A stretch of 64,000 nt of DNA from Collinsella aerofaciens. GTDB taxonomy: Bacteria; Actinomycetota; Coriobacteriia; Coriobacteriales; Coriobacteriaceae. The notes beneath the pieces were generated by a model. That model did no database searches. It had not been told where the DNA came from and was given only the letters and a program-made list of their open reading frames with translations. The DNA is taken from NCBI RefSeq assembly GCF_901212495.1, contig NZ_CAAKNY010000084.1, forward strand, positions 1 to 64,000. Direction: 5' to 3'. A program made the position numbers and the translations under genes. Positions within the stretch are counted from its first letter, which is position 1. Each line of letters starts with the position of its first letter. Positions 1-8,506 of the stretch are shown in pieces.

Positions 1-83
1 TTGACGGTCCAACTTTTTGTCCGCAGTCCCACCTGCCAAAACAAACCTGTCCCTTTATGGCAGGTGCGCTGCGGGAGATCCCC

Positions 84-596
84 TTACAGCCCCAGGCTTT
101 GCTTGGTGGCGGCGCAGGTGAGCTCGCCGTGCTTAACGCCGCGCAGGCCCAGCAGGCGGTCGGCTAGTTCGTAGACGCGCTCGCCGCGACCCTTGAGCGC
201 CAGGATCTCCAGGCAGTTGTGGTGATCCAGATGTACGTGCATCGTCGATACGATCTCGTCGGTGTAGTCGTGCTGCACCTCGTCCAGACGGCGCGTCAGG
301 TCGCCGGTGTGGTGGTCGTAAATCATGGTGAGCGAACCGATGACCTGCTCGTCGGGTGTGCGCATCTGCTCCTTGGCGATCGAGGCGCGAATCAAATCGC
401 GCACTGCCTCGGAGCGGTTGGCCACGTCACCGCGGCGCGCGATCTGCTCGTCAAAGCGGCGCAGCAGGTCGTCGGGCGCGGTGACCGAAAAACGGACCAG
501 CTCGGAGGCGGATCCGCTGCAACGGCACCCTGCGTCGCCGGTCGGTCCGTGAGGGTGCCCGTGCTCGTGTTCGCGGGCGTGCTCGTGCTCGGCCAC
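84..596 (-). CDS. nikR: Nickel-responsive transcriptional regulator NikR
   Basis: A 170-residue ribbon-helix-helix regulator with the NikR C-terminal metal domain. The DNA-binding part spans about residues 32-75 and the ACT-like metal domain about 85-165. The four NikR nickel ligands can be placed by spacing: H109, H120, H122 and C128, matching H76, H87, H89 and C95 of the E. coli protein. Unusual is a roughly 28-residue His-rich N-terminal tail with a Cys-Arg-Cys at 24-26, not part of the core family, which could bind extra metal. Translation starts at GTG one base after the stop of the upstream gene with no strong ribosome site of its own, so coupling is likely. It is expected to repress nickel uptake when nickel is sufficient. 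A hypA gene elsewhere in the window fits nickel use. Confidence 0.9.
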   Translation of the reverse strand: MAEHEHAREHEHGHPHGPTGDAGCRCSGSASELVRFSVTAPDDLLRRFDEQIARRGDVANRSEAVRDLIRASIAKEQMRTPDEQVIGSLTMIYDHHTGDLTRRLDEVQHDYTDEIVSTMHVHLDHHNCLEILALKGRGERVYELADRLLGLRGVKHGELTCAATKQSLGL

Positions 597-597
597 G

Positions 598-846
598 TTA
601 CACCAGCTTTACGGAGCCAACGGAGTTATGGTCGGCCTCGATGGCCTCCTCGTAGCCCTCGAGCGCATCGTGCGCCTCGTGCAGCGCGGACATGGCGGCC
701 TCGAGCTTGGCGCCAATGCGCTCCATGTCAAAGTTCTCGGTCGCATGCAGCAGTTGATGGCTCCACTCGTGGGCGAGCTCGATCGTGTCGTCGACCTGCT
801 TGACGCTCATGGCAAGCTGACTCATGTTCATTCCGACGTCATGCAT
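598..846 (-). CDS. Small His/Met-containing helical protein upstream of nikR
   Basis: An 82-residue protein that I do not recognise as a named family. It is predicted helical and acidic, with several Met near the N-terminus and scattered His (residues 2, 26, 30, 34, 56 and 59, roughly). The start ATG has a good AAGGAG site six bases upstream. The stop codon lies one base before the nikR start, so the two form an operon and are probably translationally coupled. The partnership suggests a role in nickel or general metal handling, but this is inference from position and composition only. Confidence 0.7.
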   Translation of the reverse strand: MHDVGMNMSQLAMSVKQVDDTIELAHEWSHQLLHATENFDMERIGAKLEAAMSALHEAHDALEGYEEAIEADHNSVGSVKLV

Positions 847-922
847 GGGAATCTCCTTTTGTGCGGGGCGATATGGTGGTTCAAATTTTACTACGCCCGC
901 CTTGGGCGCCGCCGCATAAGAA

Positions 923-955
923 AACGGGTGCGAGTCCGTCTGACCCGCACCCGTT
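923..955 (-). terminator. Intrinsic terminator of trxA
   Basis: A perfect 9-bp stem (ACGGGTGCG at 924-932 with CGCACCCGT at 946-954) lies 110 bp downstream of trxA and, read on the minus strand, is followed by TTTTCTTA. Confidence 0.7.
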
Positions 956-1065
956 CACTGGGGCTGTTTGTGTCTACCATACTATCCGTGGTTGCATGCC
1001 TTGCGTTTGGCACTCCGGTGAACGGTGCGAAACCGCTCATGGACGGCAGACAAGTAACAAGCGTA

Positions 1066-1386
1066 TTACAGATGTTTCTTCAGCAGTGCCTGAAGTCTTG
1101 CCTTGGGCAGAGCGCCGACCGAGCGGTCGACCTCCTCGCCGTTCTTAAAGACGATCAGCGTGGGGATGCTCATGACGCCAAACTTCATGGCCAGGTCCTG
1201 GTTGTCGTCGACGTTGCACTTGGCCACAGTCAGCTTGCCGGCCAGCTCGTCGGCCACTTCGTCAACAATGGGCGAGAGCGAGCGGCAGGGGCCGCACCAC
1301 GGGGCCCAAAAATCGACCAGCACGGGAAGGCTGCCGTTAACGACGGAATCGAAGTTCTCGGGGGTAATCTGCTTAATGTCAGCCAT
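1066..1386 (-). CDS. trxA: Thioredoxin
   Basis: A 106-residue classical thioredoxin, the usual full length for the family. The redox-active WCGPC motif has its cysteines at residues 31 and 34, preceded by the typical DFWAP. The conserved cis-proline loop (MSIPT) is also present. It reduces protein disulfides in the cytoplasm, normally recycled by thioredoxin reductase, which is not in this window. The start at 1386 was chosen over a longer reading because GGAGG sits seven bases upstream and the family begins there. It is monocistronic by spacing, with a terminator downstream. Confidence 0.95.
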   Translation of the reverse strand: MADIKQITPENFDSVVNGSLPVLVDFWAPWCGPCRSLSPIVDEVADELAGKLTVAKCNVDDNQDLAMKFGVMSIPTLIVFKNGEEVDRSVGALPKARLQALLKKHL

Positions 1387-1522
1387 AGTGACCTCCATAG
1401 TGTGACGCGGCTCGGCCGCGTAAAACTCAGTACGACCGTGCTTATACCCAACGGCCCGCAATGCAACCACTCGCAGGCGGCTCTTTTATATAATGGTGGG
1501 CACGCAAACGATAGGAGAGCGC

Positions 1523-2098
1523 ATGCCCACGTCACAAAGCCAAAAAAAAGAAGCCATCGCCCAGGCGACCGAGCAGGAGCTCGCATCGCTCGCGGGTCGC
1601 GGCGTGCGTATCGCGGGCAACGCGTGCTCGCCGATTGTACTGGTCAAAGGTGATTTGGACGATGCCGAGCGTGCAGGCGGCGAGCTGGCTGCCGGCGCGG
1701 ATGGCGCCGCGTTGCGCAAGGCGCTCGGTGCCATCGGATATGCCCCCGAGGATTTTTGCGTGCTGGCAAGCGTCGCCGGCGCGGGCGACGGAGCGGTCGC
1801 GGCGGGCGAGGGCCTGACGTGCGACCTGTTCCGCGAGGCGCTGGAGACCTTGGACCCCGAGGCGGTGCTGCTGCTGGACAACAGTGCGGCCGATGTCATG
1901 CGCGAGACCTATGCCGATATGCTTGTGGCAATTGATGACTTTGACACCGCCATGCTCAAGCCCGGCCTGGTCGCCCATGTGCAGGGGCGCCGCGTGCTGG
2001 CGCTCGACGGTTTTGAGGCAGCGCTCACCGACAAGGCCGCCAAGCAGCGCATGTGGGCCTACATTAAGCAGCTGACCCCGGCGTCTGCACCGCTGTAG
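1523..2098 (+). CDS. Conserved-looking hypothetical protein, 191 aa
   Basis: A 191-residue soluble protein starting at an ATG with AGGAG five bases upstream, divergent from trxA. The reading frame has strong local codon bias, which supports a real gene. It has an acidic Ala/Gly-rich centre and a short cysteine-containing segment near residue 32. There is no signal peptide or membrane segment. The N-terminal half is reminiscent of short DNA-metabolism proteins (an ...GNACSPIVLV... strand followed by helices), but I cannot assign a family and give no function. Confidence 0.7.
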   Translation: MPTSQSQKKEAIAQATEQELASLAGRGVRIAGNACSPIVLVKGDLDDAERAGGELAAGADGAALRKALGAIGYAPEDFCVLASVAGAGDGAVAAGEGLTCDLFREALETLDPEAVLLLDNSAADVMRETYADMLVAIDDFDTAMLKPGLVAHVQGRRVLALDGFEAALTDKAAKQRMWAYIKQLTPASAPL

Positions 2099-2116
2099 CG
2101 AGGCTGGCGGCAGCCC

Positions 2117-2298
2117 CTACATTACGGCGCGCGGGTCGGCGGTGATGCCGTGCGCGTTGATGTCCGCGGAAAGCGACGAGAGCGCAATGTAGACCGTTTC
2201 GTTGGCGCAGTAGCGGCGCACGGCGGCGCGGTCGTTGGCCTCGCAGAGTTCATCGATGCGCTCGAGCGCCTCGTCGGTGTGGCCCCCTTCAATTAAGC
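2117..2298 (-). pseudogene. 3' end of an unidentified gene (about 60 codons)
   Basis: On the minus strand a frame with normal local codon use runs into a TAG at 2117-2119 and ends ...HGITADPRAVM. It is helical (TDEALERIDELCEAND is visible) but has no plausible start. Upstream of about 2298 it meets a different gene fragment on the opposite strand. I read it as the truncated C-terminus of a lost gene; the family is not recognised. Confidence 0.5.
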
Positions 2299-2520
2299 TG
2301 GCGCCGCGGCATCCCCGTCGCCGAGCTCGCCCGGCGTGTGGGCGTCGACGGGAAGCGCCTGTGGCGCGTCCTCAACGGGGAGCGCGCCATGCGCGCCGAC
2401 GAGTGCGTGCGGCTGTGCGCCGAGCTCGAGGTGGGGCTCGGCCGGTTCCTTCCCGCCCGCGATCAGGCGCCGCGGGCAGATCGTGGTCAAAATGGGCAGG
2501 GAAAAAGGAATTGCAGTTAG
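2296..2520 (+). pseudogene. Helix-turn-helix (XRE-like) protein fragment
   Basis: An open frame from about 2296 to a TAG at 2518-2520 encodes an XRE-like helix-turn-helix: IPVAELARRVGVDGKRLWRV followed by a second helix with MRADECVRLCAELEVG. The frame begins abruptly at the junction with the opposite-strand fragment and lacks an N-terminal start with a ribosome site; GTG at 2338 lies inside the recognition helix. It is therefore a broken regulator, the kind common on phages and other accessory DNA. Confidence 0.5.
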
Positions 2521-2700
2521 TTCGTCGTCCGCTCTTCGGGTATCCCGAATCGTCTACTCTAGCTCGAATGGCTGTGATTCATACGTGTCGTTTTCGGTTT
2601 GCTGCGTCTGAACGTACCGGGGGTTCGTTAAGGCATGCTTGCTGCAACAACATAATTCAATATTGAAGGAATGTGGCAGTGTCTGAGCCGCATCAGCTTT

Positions 2701-3660
2701 TCACAGGCGATCCTGCCTGAACCGCTGGGGGGAACAGCCCTTGTGCCTGTGAAACGCCTCGGTGAACGCTCCCGCCTTACTGTAACCGACTTCCCTGCCG
2801 ACCTCGGCGATGGGCATCGCCGTTTCAGTGAGCAGCCTTTCGGCTTCTCTCATCCTCTCCCTCGCCACGTAGGACGCCGGAGGAAGGCCTGTCGCCTTCT
2901 TGAAGAGCCGTTTCATCTTCGTCTGGCCCATATACAGTTCGGACGCGAGCCGCGTGCACGACAAATCGCCGCCAAGGTTCCGAGCGATATACGCGCACGC
3001 CCAGTCGACTGCCGCAAGGTCCTCGTCGGTCATTCTGGGCCTGCCGCCATTCGGCCGGGCTGCGCACTCCATCACGAGGGCGATGGATTCGGAGATAACC
3101 CCTTCGTAAAACAGATCCGCCGCGATCCCCCCGCCTTGATACGAACGCGCCTTGCGAAGCAAGTCGACAAGCCCCGGAAGGTCGCGCCGTCCGTCTACGC
3201 CCGCAAACGCCTTGCGGACGTCCTCTATTTCGCCGAAGCGACTCTGCAGATAATCCCGATAATAATCTGGCGAGATGGTGATCGACGACGCCGCGGCAAC
3301 GGAGCCTTCCGAGAACCGCGCTTCGTACTCCTCGTTTTCCCCGCCGAGATACACCGTGATGGCGCCCGGGGTGAGCGGAGCCCCTCGACGCTGCGCGACG
3401 CCCGAAACCTCGTCATAGCAGCCCAAGCACAGGTGCTCGGTGCATCGATAGCGTATGGTCCACTCTCTTGCGAAGCTCATCCTGAACGCGTTCACAGCGA
3501 AAAGGTTGTCCCGAAAGTACGCCCAGTACTCCCCGGACCCCATGTCGCTTTCGAGAACCCTCAAAGTGCCCGCAGGACCGTAGTTGCCGACATCGCGGGA
3601 AGGCACGAGGTGCCATTTCTTGAACGCCTCTTCGTAAAGGTCGCGTTCTATGCTTTCCAT
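2701..3660 (-). CDS. AraC-family transcriptional regulator
   Basis: A 319-residue regulator. The last 100 residues form the AraC/XylS double helix-turn-helix, with the family segment around residues 240-265 (LASELYMGQTKMKRLFKKAT) and the second helix pair near ...IAEVGREVGYSKAGAFTEAF.... The N-terminal 200 residues form an effector domain of the YbtA/PchR type length. It is divergent from the ECF/ABC transport genes beginning at 3827, the classical layout for siderophore-sensing activators. It most likely controls that transport operon; the ligand is unknown. Confidence 0.85.
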   Translation of the reverse strand: MESIERDLYEEAFKKWHLVPSRDVGNYGPAGTLRVLESDMGSGEYWAYFRDNLFAVNAFRMSFAREWTIRYRCTEHLCLGCYDEVSGVAQRRGAPLTPGAITVYLGGENEEYEARFSEGSVAAASSITISPDYYRDYLQSRFGEIEDVRKAFAGVDGRRDLPGLVDLLRKARSYQGGGIAADLFYEGVISESIALVMECAARPNGGRPRMTDEDLAAVDWACAYIARNLGGDLSCTRLASELYMGQTKMKRLFKKATGLPPASYVARERMREAERLLTETAMPIAEVGREVGYSKAGAFTEAFHRHKGCSPQRFRQDRL

Positions 3661-3826
3661 CTGACTCTCTTTCGCCTCGTTTCAATGCGGCGTTCCCCGA
3701 TTCGTCCCTTTCATTCCGTATTGGGTCCCGCTTTTGCTTTCGCGAAGACTGGAACTCTGTCTATTCGTCCATTATAGCCAAGAGTTAAAAATGGCTAACT
3801 AGACAGGGAACATAAGGAGGAATCGG

Positions 3827-4450
3827 ATGACGCAAGACGCTCCAGCCCCGAAAAGCAACAGGTGGACCACGCGCGACGTGCTGACGTTCGTCGTGTTCAA
3901 CCTGATCATCATGGCGGTGACCATCGTGGCGAAGATGATCGAGGACATGGTCCTGGCGCCCCAGAACACGTTTTTCGTGGGGTCGTGGCTATTTCCGCTG
4001 CTTGCCACGCCGTTCTACGTGGTGATGGCGGACCGCATCGGCAAGCGAGGCGTGCTGGCGGGCTCGACGCTGGTATTCGGGCTGCTCTACACGTTCATGG
4101 GAGGGCTCTACTGCGCTCCCGTCGCCGTCGTGGGCGCCCTTATCGGAGAGCTCGTCATGTGGGGGAAGGATTCCTACCACGACATAAAGCGCGTCGTAGG
4201 TGGCTACATCGTGTACTGGATGACGTTCGGGTTCTACGGGATTATGCCGTATCTGCTGTTCAGGGACGCCTATATGGAGCAGTTGGGAACCTACTACGAC
4301 GCGGCTGACGTGGCGGCTATGGTGGCCCAGTACACCGAGCTGCCGTGGATTCTGCTCATGATGGCGATGTTCGCTACGGGCACGATCGTCGGAGGGCTCA
4401 TCGGGTCGAAGTTCCTGAAGAAACACGTGCGCAAGGCGAAGATCGCCTAA
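3827..4450 (+). CDS. ECF transporter S component, MptD/Trep_Strep family
   Basis: A 207-residue integral membrane protein with about five to six hydrophobic segments and the NTFFVGSW and GAxxxGE patterns of the Trep_Strep (MptD) family of substrate-capture subunits of energy-coupling-factor importers. An AAGGAGG site eight bases before the ATG marks the start. It is the first gene of a tightly packed operon (S, T, ATPase, two fused ABC proteins, DtxR-like regulator). The S component decides the substrate; for this family the substrate is not established, and the neighbours point to a metal chelate or cofactor. Confidence 0.85.
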   Translation: MTQDAPAPKSNRWTTRDVLTFVVFNLIIMAVTIVAKMIEDMVLAPQNTFFVGSWLFPLLATPFYVVMADRIGKRGVLAGSTLVFGLLYTFMGGLYCAPVAVVGALIGELVMWGKDSYHDIKRVVGGYIVYWMTFGFYGIMPYLLFRDAYMEQLGTYYDAADVAAMVAQYTELPWILLMMAMFATGTIVGGLIGSKFLKKHVRKAKIA

Positions 4451-4452
4451 CC

Positions 4453-5151
4453 ATGGAAAAGTGCGACATCAAAACTGGGGTGTTCGGCCTCGACCCGCGC
4501 ACGCACCTGTTGTCGTTTCTCGTTGTCGGCATCGCCGCGATGTTGGTGACCGGCCTTTTGGAGACGGCGCTTCTGCAGCTGCTCGCCGCGGCGTACCTCG
4601 CGGCGAACGGGAGGGCGCGCCTTTCGCTCAAGATGTGCGCGAGCTTCACCGTTGTGTGCGGGCTGAGCTTCCTCCCGCTCTCCGGACTGTACGGGGCACT
4701 GTTCGTGAGTTTCCTTCACATGATCCCGCCGTTCACGGCGGGCTGCGCGCTATTCACGCTGTCACCCTCGGCGATCATGTGCGCGCTCGACCGTTGGAGG
4801 CTGCCCCAGCGGGTTCTCGTGGGCGTGTGCATGGTGTTCAGGTTCGCCTCCGTCCTCTCGTTCGAAGCTCGCTCCATCGTGCGCGGCATCCGAATGCGGG
4901 GCATCTTCCCTCGCGCGTTCGACATCGTCCGTCACCCGGGGTTGGCGTACGAATGCGTTTACACGCCGCTCGTCATGCGCTCGCTCAGGCTTTCGAGCGA
5001 GCTTGCCGCCTCCGCCGAGCTGCGCGGCATCGAAATCGGCCGGGGACGGACTTCGGTCTACCACGTGGGCTTCACCTGGAGGGATGCCGTGTGCTCGACC
5101 GTTGTCGCGGTCATATGCGCGGGAATCTACGGAACGGGGGTGATTTTGTGA
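4453..5151 (+). CDS. ECF transporter T component (energy-coupling membrane protein)
   Basis: A 232-residue EcfT/CbiQ-like membrane protein, with five hydrophobic segments followed by the coupling-helix region (GIRMRG and SAELRGIEIGRG, the two short Arg motifs that touch the ATPases, near residues 150 and 195). The start at 4453 lies two bases after the S-component stop, and the stop overlaps the next start by GTGA. It couples ATP hydrolysis to movement of the S component. Confidence 0.88.
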   Translation: MEKCDIKTGVFGLDPRTHLLSFLVVGIAAMLVTGLLETALLQLLAAAYLAANGRARLSLKMCASFTVVCGLSFLPLSGLYGALFVSFLHMIPPFTAGCALFTLSPSAIMCALDRWRLPQRVLVGVCMVFRFASVLSFEARSIVRGIRMRGIFPRAFDIVRHPGLAYECVYTPLVMRSLRLSSELAASAELRGIEIGRGRTSVYHVGFTWRDAVCSTVVAVICAGIYGTGVIL

Positions 5152-6695
5152 CAGGCGAATTCGAATCATCCAATGCGCTCAAGGAAAGCCCCGTATGCGG
5201 CAAGCCTGCGGAGGAGGCGACAGCCCTCGCGTTTTGCGACGTCTCGTTTCGCTATGTGGATGAGGCAGAACGAGAGGATTCGGCATCTGCTGACGATGCG
5301 GGAGGAAGCAGGGTCGAGGACGTGTCCTTCGAGGTGCGCACCGGCTCCTGCACAGCTCTGTGCGGAAGGTCGGGCGACGGCAAGTCGACCGTGTTGCGAT
5401 TAGCAGATGGGTTGGCAGGGACGTTCTTCCCTGGAGTGCGTAGGGGTTCCGTTCTGGTGAGCGGCACGGAGGTCCTTTCGCTTTCCGCTCGCGGGAGGAC
5501 CGAGGCCATGGGTGTGGTCATGCAGGATCCCCGCAGCCAGTTCTTCATGGGGACGGTCGGCGACGAGATCGCCTTCTCGCTGGAAAACCTCGGGGTCGAC
5601 CCTGCTGTGACCGTTGAACATGTGCATGAGGCGGCACGGCTGTGCGGGGTTGAAGGTTTACTTGCTGAGAAGCTTACCGAACTGTCCAGCGGTCAGAAAC
5701 AACGCGTCGCGATCGCAGCCGCTATTGCGTGTCGCCCGTCGTTTCTCGCGCTCGATGAGCCGACCTCCAACTTGGACGCGGAGGGCGCAGACGCGCTCGT
5801 GAGCATCCTTGTCCAGCTCAAGCAGCGCGGCGTGGCGATTCTGGTGTCGGAGCATAGGCTCCACAAGCTTCTGCCCGTCGCCGACGAATTCCTTTGTATG
5901 AGAAATGGCAAGGTCGCGGCGCGGTGGAGCGCGAAAGAATTCGCTGCGCTTCCAGACAAGGAAGCTGATGCATTTGGGTTGCGTCATCCCGATATCACCA
6001 TCGCGCGCGATTCGAATACACGACCAGCGGAATCACTTGATTCCCGCTGCGGTTCCACCTCATGGCATATGGAGGACGTGACGTATCTCTACCGCTCGAC
6101 AGGCCGTGGCATTCGAGGCGTGACGGCGGAGTTTCCCTGCGGTGCCGTGACGGTGGTATGCGGGGGGAACGGTTCGGGCAAGACAACGCTTGCGAAGGTT
6201 CTCGTCGGGGCGTCCCGCCCGCAGAAAGGTCTGATAACCAGGGACGGCAAAGCGCTCTCACCGCGGGAGCGGAGGCACCTGAGCTATTTCGTGATGCAGG
6301 ACGCCGACTATCAACTGTATGCGGGGAGCGTCGCCGACGAGGTAGTGCTTGGCCGACGCGTTGATGATGTTCTGAAGGCGCGTGCCTGGGAGGCGCTTGA
6401 TGCCTTCGACCTGAAAGCCCTTGCCGACAGGCACCCCGCCAGCCTATCGGGCGGGCAGAAGCAGCGCGTGACACTTGCCGCAGCGTACTGCTCGGACGCC
6501 GAGCTCGTGGTGCTCGACGAGCCAACGAGCGGACTGGATGGGCGCGGCATGCGGGAGGTGGCTTTGTGGTGCCGTAGGCTTGCGGCGGAAGGAAAGGCAG
6601 TGGTGATTATCACCCACGATGAAATGCTAGCGCGGCTGGCGGGCGACCGGAGGGTTGAGCTGGCAGCGCATGACGAAGGGGGAAAAGGAGTATGA
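5148..6695 (+). CDS. ECF transporter ATPase, fused double ATP-binding protein
   Basis: A 515-residue protein with two complete ABC ATPase domains in one chain, replacing the separate EcfA and EcfA' subunits. Domain 1 has Walker A GRSGDGKST near residue 73, signature LSSGQKQR and Walker B FLALDEPTS. Domain 2 has GGNGSGKTT near residue 338, LSGGQKQR and VVLDEPTSG. The start is the GTG overlapping the EcfT stop (GTGA); a longer upstream frame has no ribosome site and lies inside the T gene. The stop overlaps the next gene by ATGA, so the whole set is translationally coupled. Confidence 0.9.
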   Translation: MTGEFESSNALKESPVCGKPAEEATALAFCDVSFRYVDEAEREDSASADDAGGSRVEDVSFEVRTGSCTALCGRSGDGKSTVLRLADGLAGTFFPGVRRGSVLVSGTEVLSLSARGRTEAMGVVMQDPRSQFFMGTVGDEIAFSLENLGVDPAVTVEHVHEAARLCGVEGLLAEKLTELSSGQKQRVAIAAAIACRPSFLALDEPTSNLDAEGADALVSILVQLKQRGVAILVSEHRLHKLLPVADEFLCMRNGKVAARWSAKEFAALPDKEADAFGLRHPDITIARDSNTRPAESLDSRCGSTSWHMEDVTYLYRSTGRGIRGVTAEFPCGAVTVVCGGNGSGKTTLAKVLVGASRPQKGLITRDGKALSPRERRHLSYFVMQDADYQLYAGSVADEVVLGRRVDDVLKARAWEALDAFDLKALADRHPASLSGGQKQRVTLAAAYCSDAELVVLDEPTSGLDGRGMREVALWCRRLAAEGKAVVIITHDEMLARLAGDRRVELAAHDEGGKGV

Positions 6696-8506
6696 GTCAC
6701 GTGACTCCGCTTGACCGCATCGCGCGTCCGAGCGCGTTTTCGAAACTGTTCTACTTCATGCGGCCCGATAAAGCGCGCATGGTGCTCTCGCTTGTCCTCG
6801 CTTGCTTGGGCGAGGCGGCGGGTATGGTCCCGTACGTGGTCGTCGCCCTGTTGGCTTCCGGTCTCATCGAAGGCACGCTCACGCTCGAAACGGTAGCTCT
6901 GTTCTCGCTCGCTGCAGCAGGAGGGCAGATCCTCAAGTTCGTGCTCACGTGGCGATCGTCGATGATCAGCCATGGTATCGCCTTCAAGGCTTTGCGCACC
7001 ATGCGCGAGCAGATGGCCGAGAAGATGTCGCGCGTGCCCATGGGTGTCATCGTCGACACGCCCACGGGCACGTTCAAGAACCGCTTTGTAGACAACGTGA
7101 ATCAGCTGGAGGACGCCATCGCGCACTTCATGCCGGAGCTTCCGAGCAACGTGTTTGCGCCCATCCTCGCCATGACCATCGTGTTCGCCGTCGACTGGCG
7201 CATGGGGCTTGCCGGCATTGCCACGATCCCCTTGGGCGTGCTTTTCTATCTGGGCATGATGCGCGATTACAAGCCCAAGATGGCGCGTTACATCAAAAGC
7301 GAGCAGGACATGAACTCCACGCTCGTGGAGTATGTCAACGGCATCCAGGTGATCAAGGCGTTCGGGCGCACGGCGTCCTCCTACGGGTCGTTCTCCGATG
7401 CCGTGGCGGAATACCACGACTCCACGCTTGCGTGGTTCCGGCAGAGCTGGGTGTGGATGGCGGCGGTGCGCTCGGTCGTGCCCTGCACGTTGCTCGTTTC
7501 GCTGCCGCTTGGCGTGTGGCTGCTCTCCGTCGGGCAGATTACGCTTCCCGCCTTCATGGTGTGCATTGTCATTCCTCTGGGCTTCATCGGCGGCGTTTTG
7601 AAGTTCGCCCAGGCGGCAGGCCAGATCTCGCGTATGGATGCCTGCCTGAACGTGGTCTGGGATTTCCTCGGTGAGCCCGAGCTTGCGCGTCCCACGCAAC
7701 GCGTGGAGCTACAGGGCGAGTCGTTCGCGTTCGAGGAAGTGTCGTTTTCTTACCGTGAGGGCACCGAGGTCCTGCACGACGTGAGCTTTTCCACCGAACC
7801 GGGAACGATCACGGCGATCGTCGGGCCGTCGGGCTCGGGCAAATCGACCGTCGCCAAGCTTATGGCGGGGTTCTGGGATGCGAGCACAGGAAACATCACA
7901 TTCGGCGGGGTCGACGTGAAGGACATCCCGTTCGAACAGCTCATGGAGCACATCGCGTACGTGGCGCAAGACACGTTCCTGTTCGACCGCTCCATTGCCG
8001 ACAACATCCGCATGGGCAAGCCCGACGCGACCGACGCCGAGGTGGAGGCGGCGGCGCGTGCCGCAGGCGCCCACGGATTCATCAACGAGCTTCCGCAGGG
8101 CTACGCTACGCCTGCGGGCGAGGCGGGCGATCGACTATCGGGCGGCGAGCGGCAGCGCATCACCATCGCGCGCGCCATCCTGAAGGACGCATCCGTCGTC
8201 ATCTTGGACGAGGCGACCGCCTACGCCGACCCCGAGAACGAGGCGCTGGTTGAGCGCGCCATCAGCAAGCTGGTTGAGGGCAAGACGCTCGTCACCATCG
8301 CGCACCGACTCTCGACCATCATGGGCGCCGACCAGATTCTCGTCATGGACGCGGGGTGCATCGTGGGGCACGGGCGGCACGATGAGCTGCTGCAAAGCTG
8401 CCCGCTGTACGCCCGCATGTGGCGTGAGCATCAGGGCGCGGTAGAGGTGCTCACGGACAAAAACGTGGAAGACCGGGCGGCCATCCGCCCCGAGGAGGCG
8501 AGGTAG
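6692..8506 (+). CDS. Fused ABC transporter (membrane plus ATPase domain), YbtP/IrtA-like
   Basis: A 604-residue type IV-fold ABC half-transporter: six membrane helices in residues 1-310, then an ATPase with Walker A GPSGSGKST near residue 378, signature LSGGERQR, Walker B VVILDEAT and a TIAHRLS H-loop. It pairs with the next gene as a heterodimer. In YbtPQ and IrtAB such pairs import metal-siderophores despite an exporter fold. Position between an ECF module and a DtxR-like regulator supports metal-chelate import, but direction and substrate are inferred. The ATG overlaps the previous stop (ATGA). Confidence 0.88.
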   Translation: MSHVTPLDRIARPSAFSKLFYFMRPDKARMVLSLVLACLGEAAGMVPYVVVALLASGLIEGTLTLETVALFSLAAAGGQILKFVLTWRSSMISHGIAFKALRTMREQMAEKMSRVPMGVIVDTPTGTFKNRFVDNVNQLEDAIAHFMPELPSNVFAPILAMTIVFAVDWRMGLAGIATIPLGVLFYLGMMRDYKPKMARYIKSEQDMNSTLVEYVNGIQVIKAFGRTASSYGSFSDAVAEYHDSTLAWFRQSWVWMAAVRSVVPCTLLVSLPLGVWLLSVGQITLPAFMVCIVIPLGFIGGVLKFAQAAGQISRMDACLNVVWDFLGEPELARPTQRVELQGESFAFEEVSFSYREGTEVLHDVSFSTEPGTITAIVGPSGSGKSTVAKLMAGFWDASTGNITFGGVDVKDIPFEQLMEHIAYVAQDTFLFDRSIADNIRMGKPDATDAEVEAAARAAGAHGFINELPQGYATPAGEAGDRLSGGERQRITIARAILKDASVVILDEATAYADPENEALVERAISKLVEGKTLVTIAHRLSTIMGADQILVMDAGCIVGHGRHDELLQSCPLYARMWREHQGAVEVLTDKNVEDRAAIRPEEAR

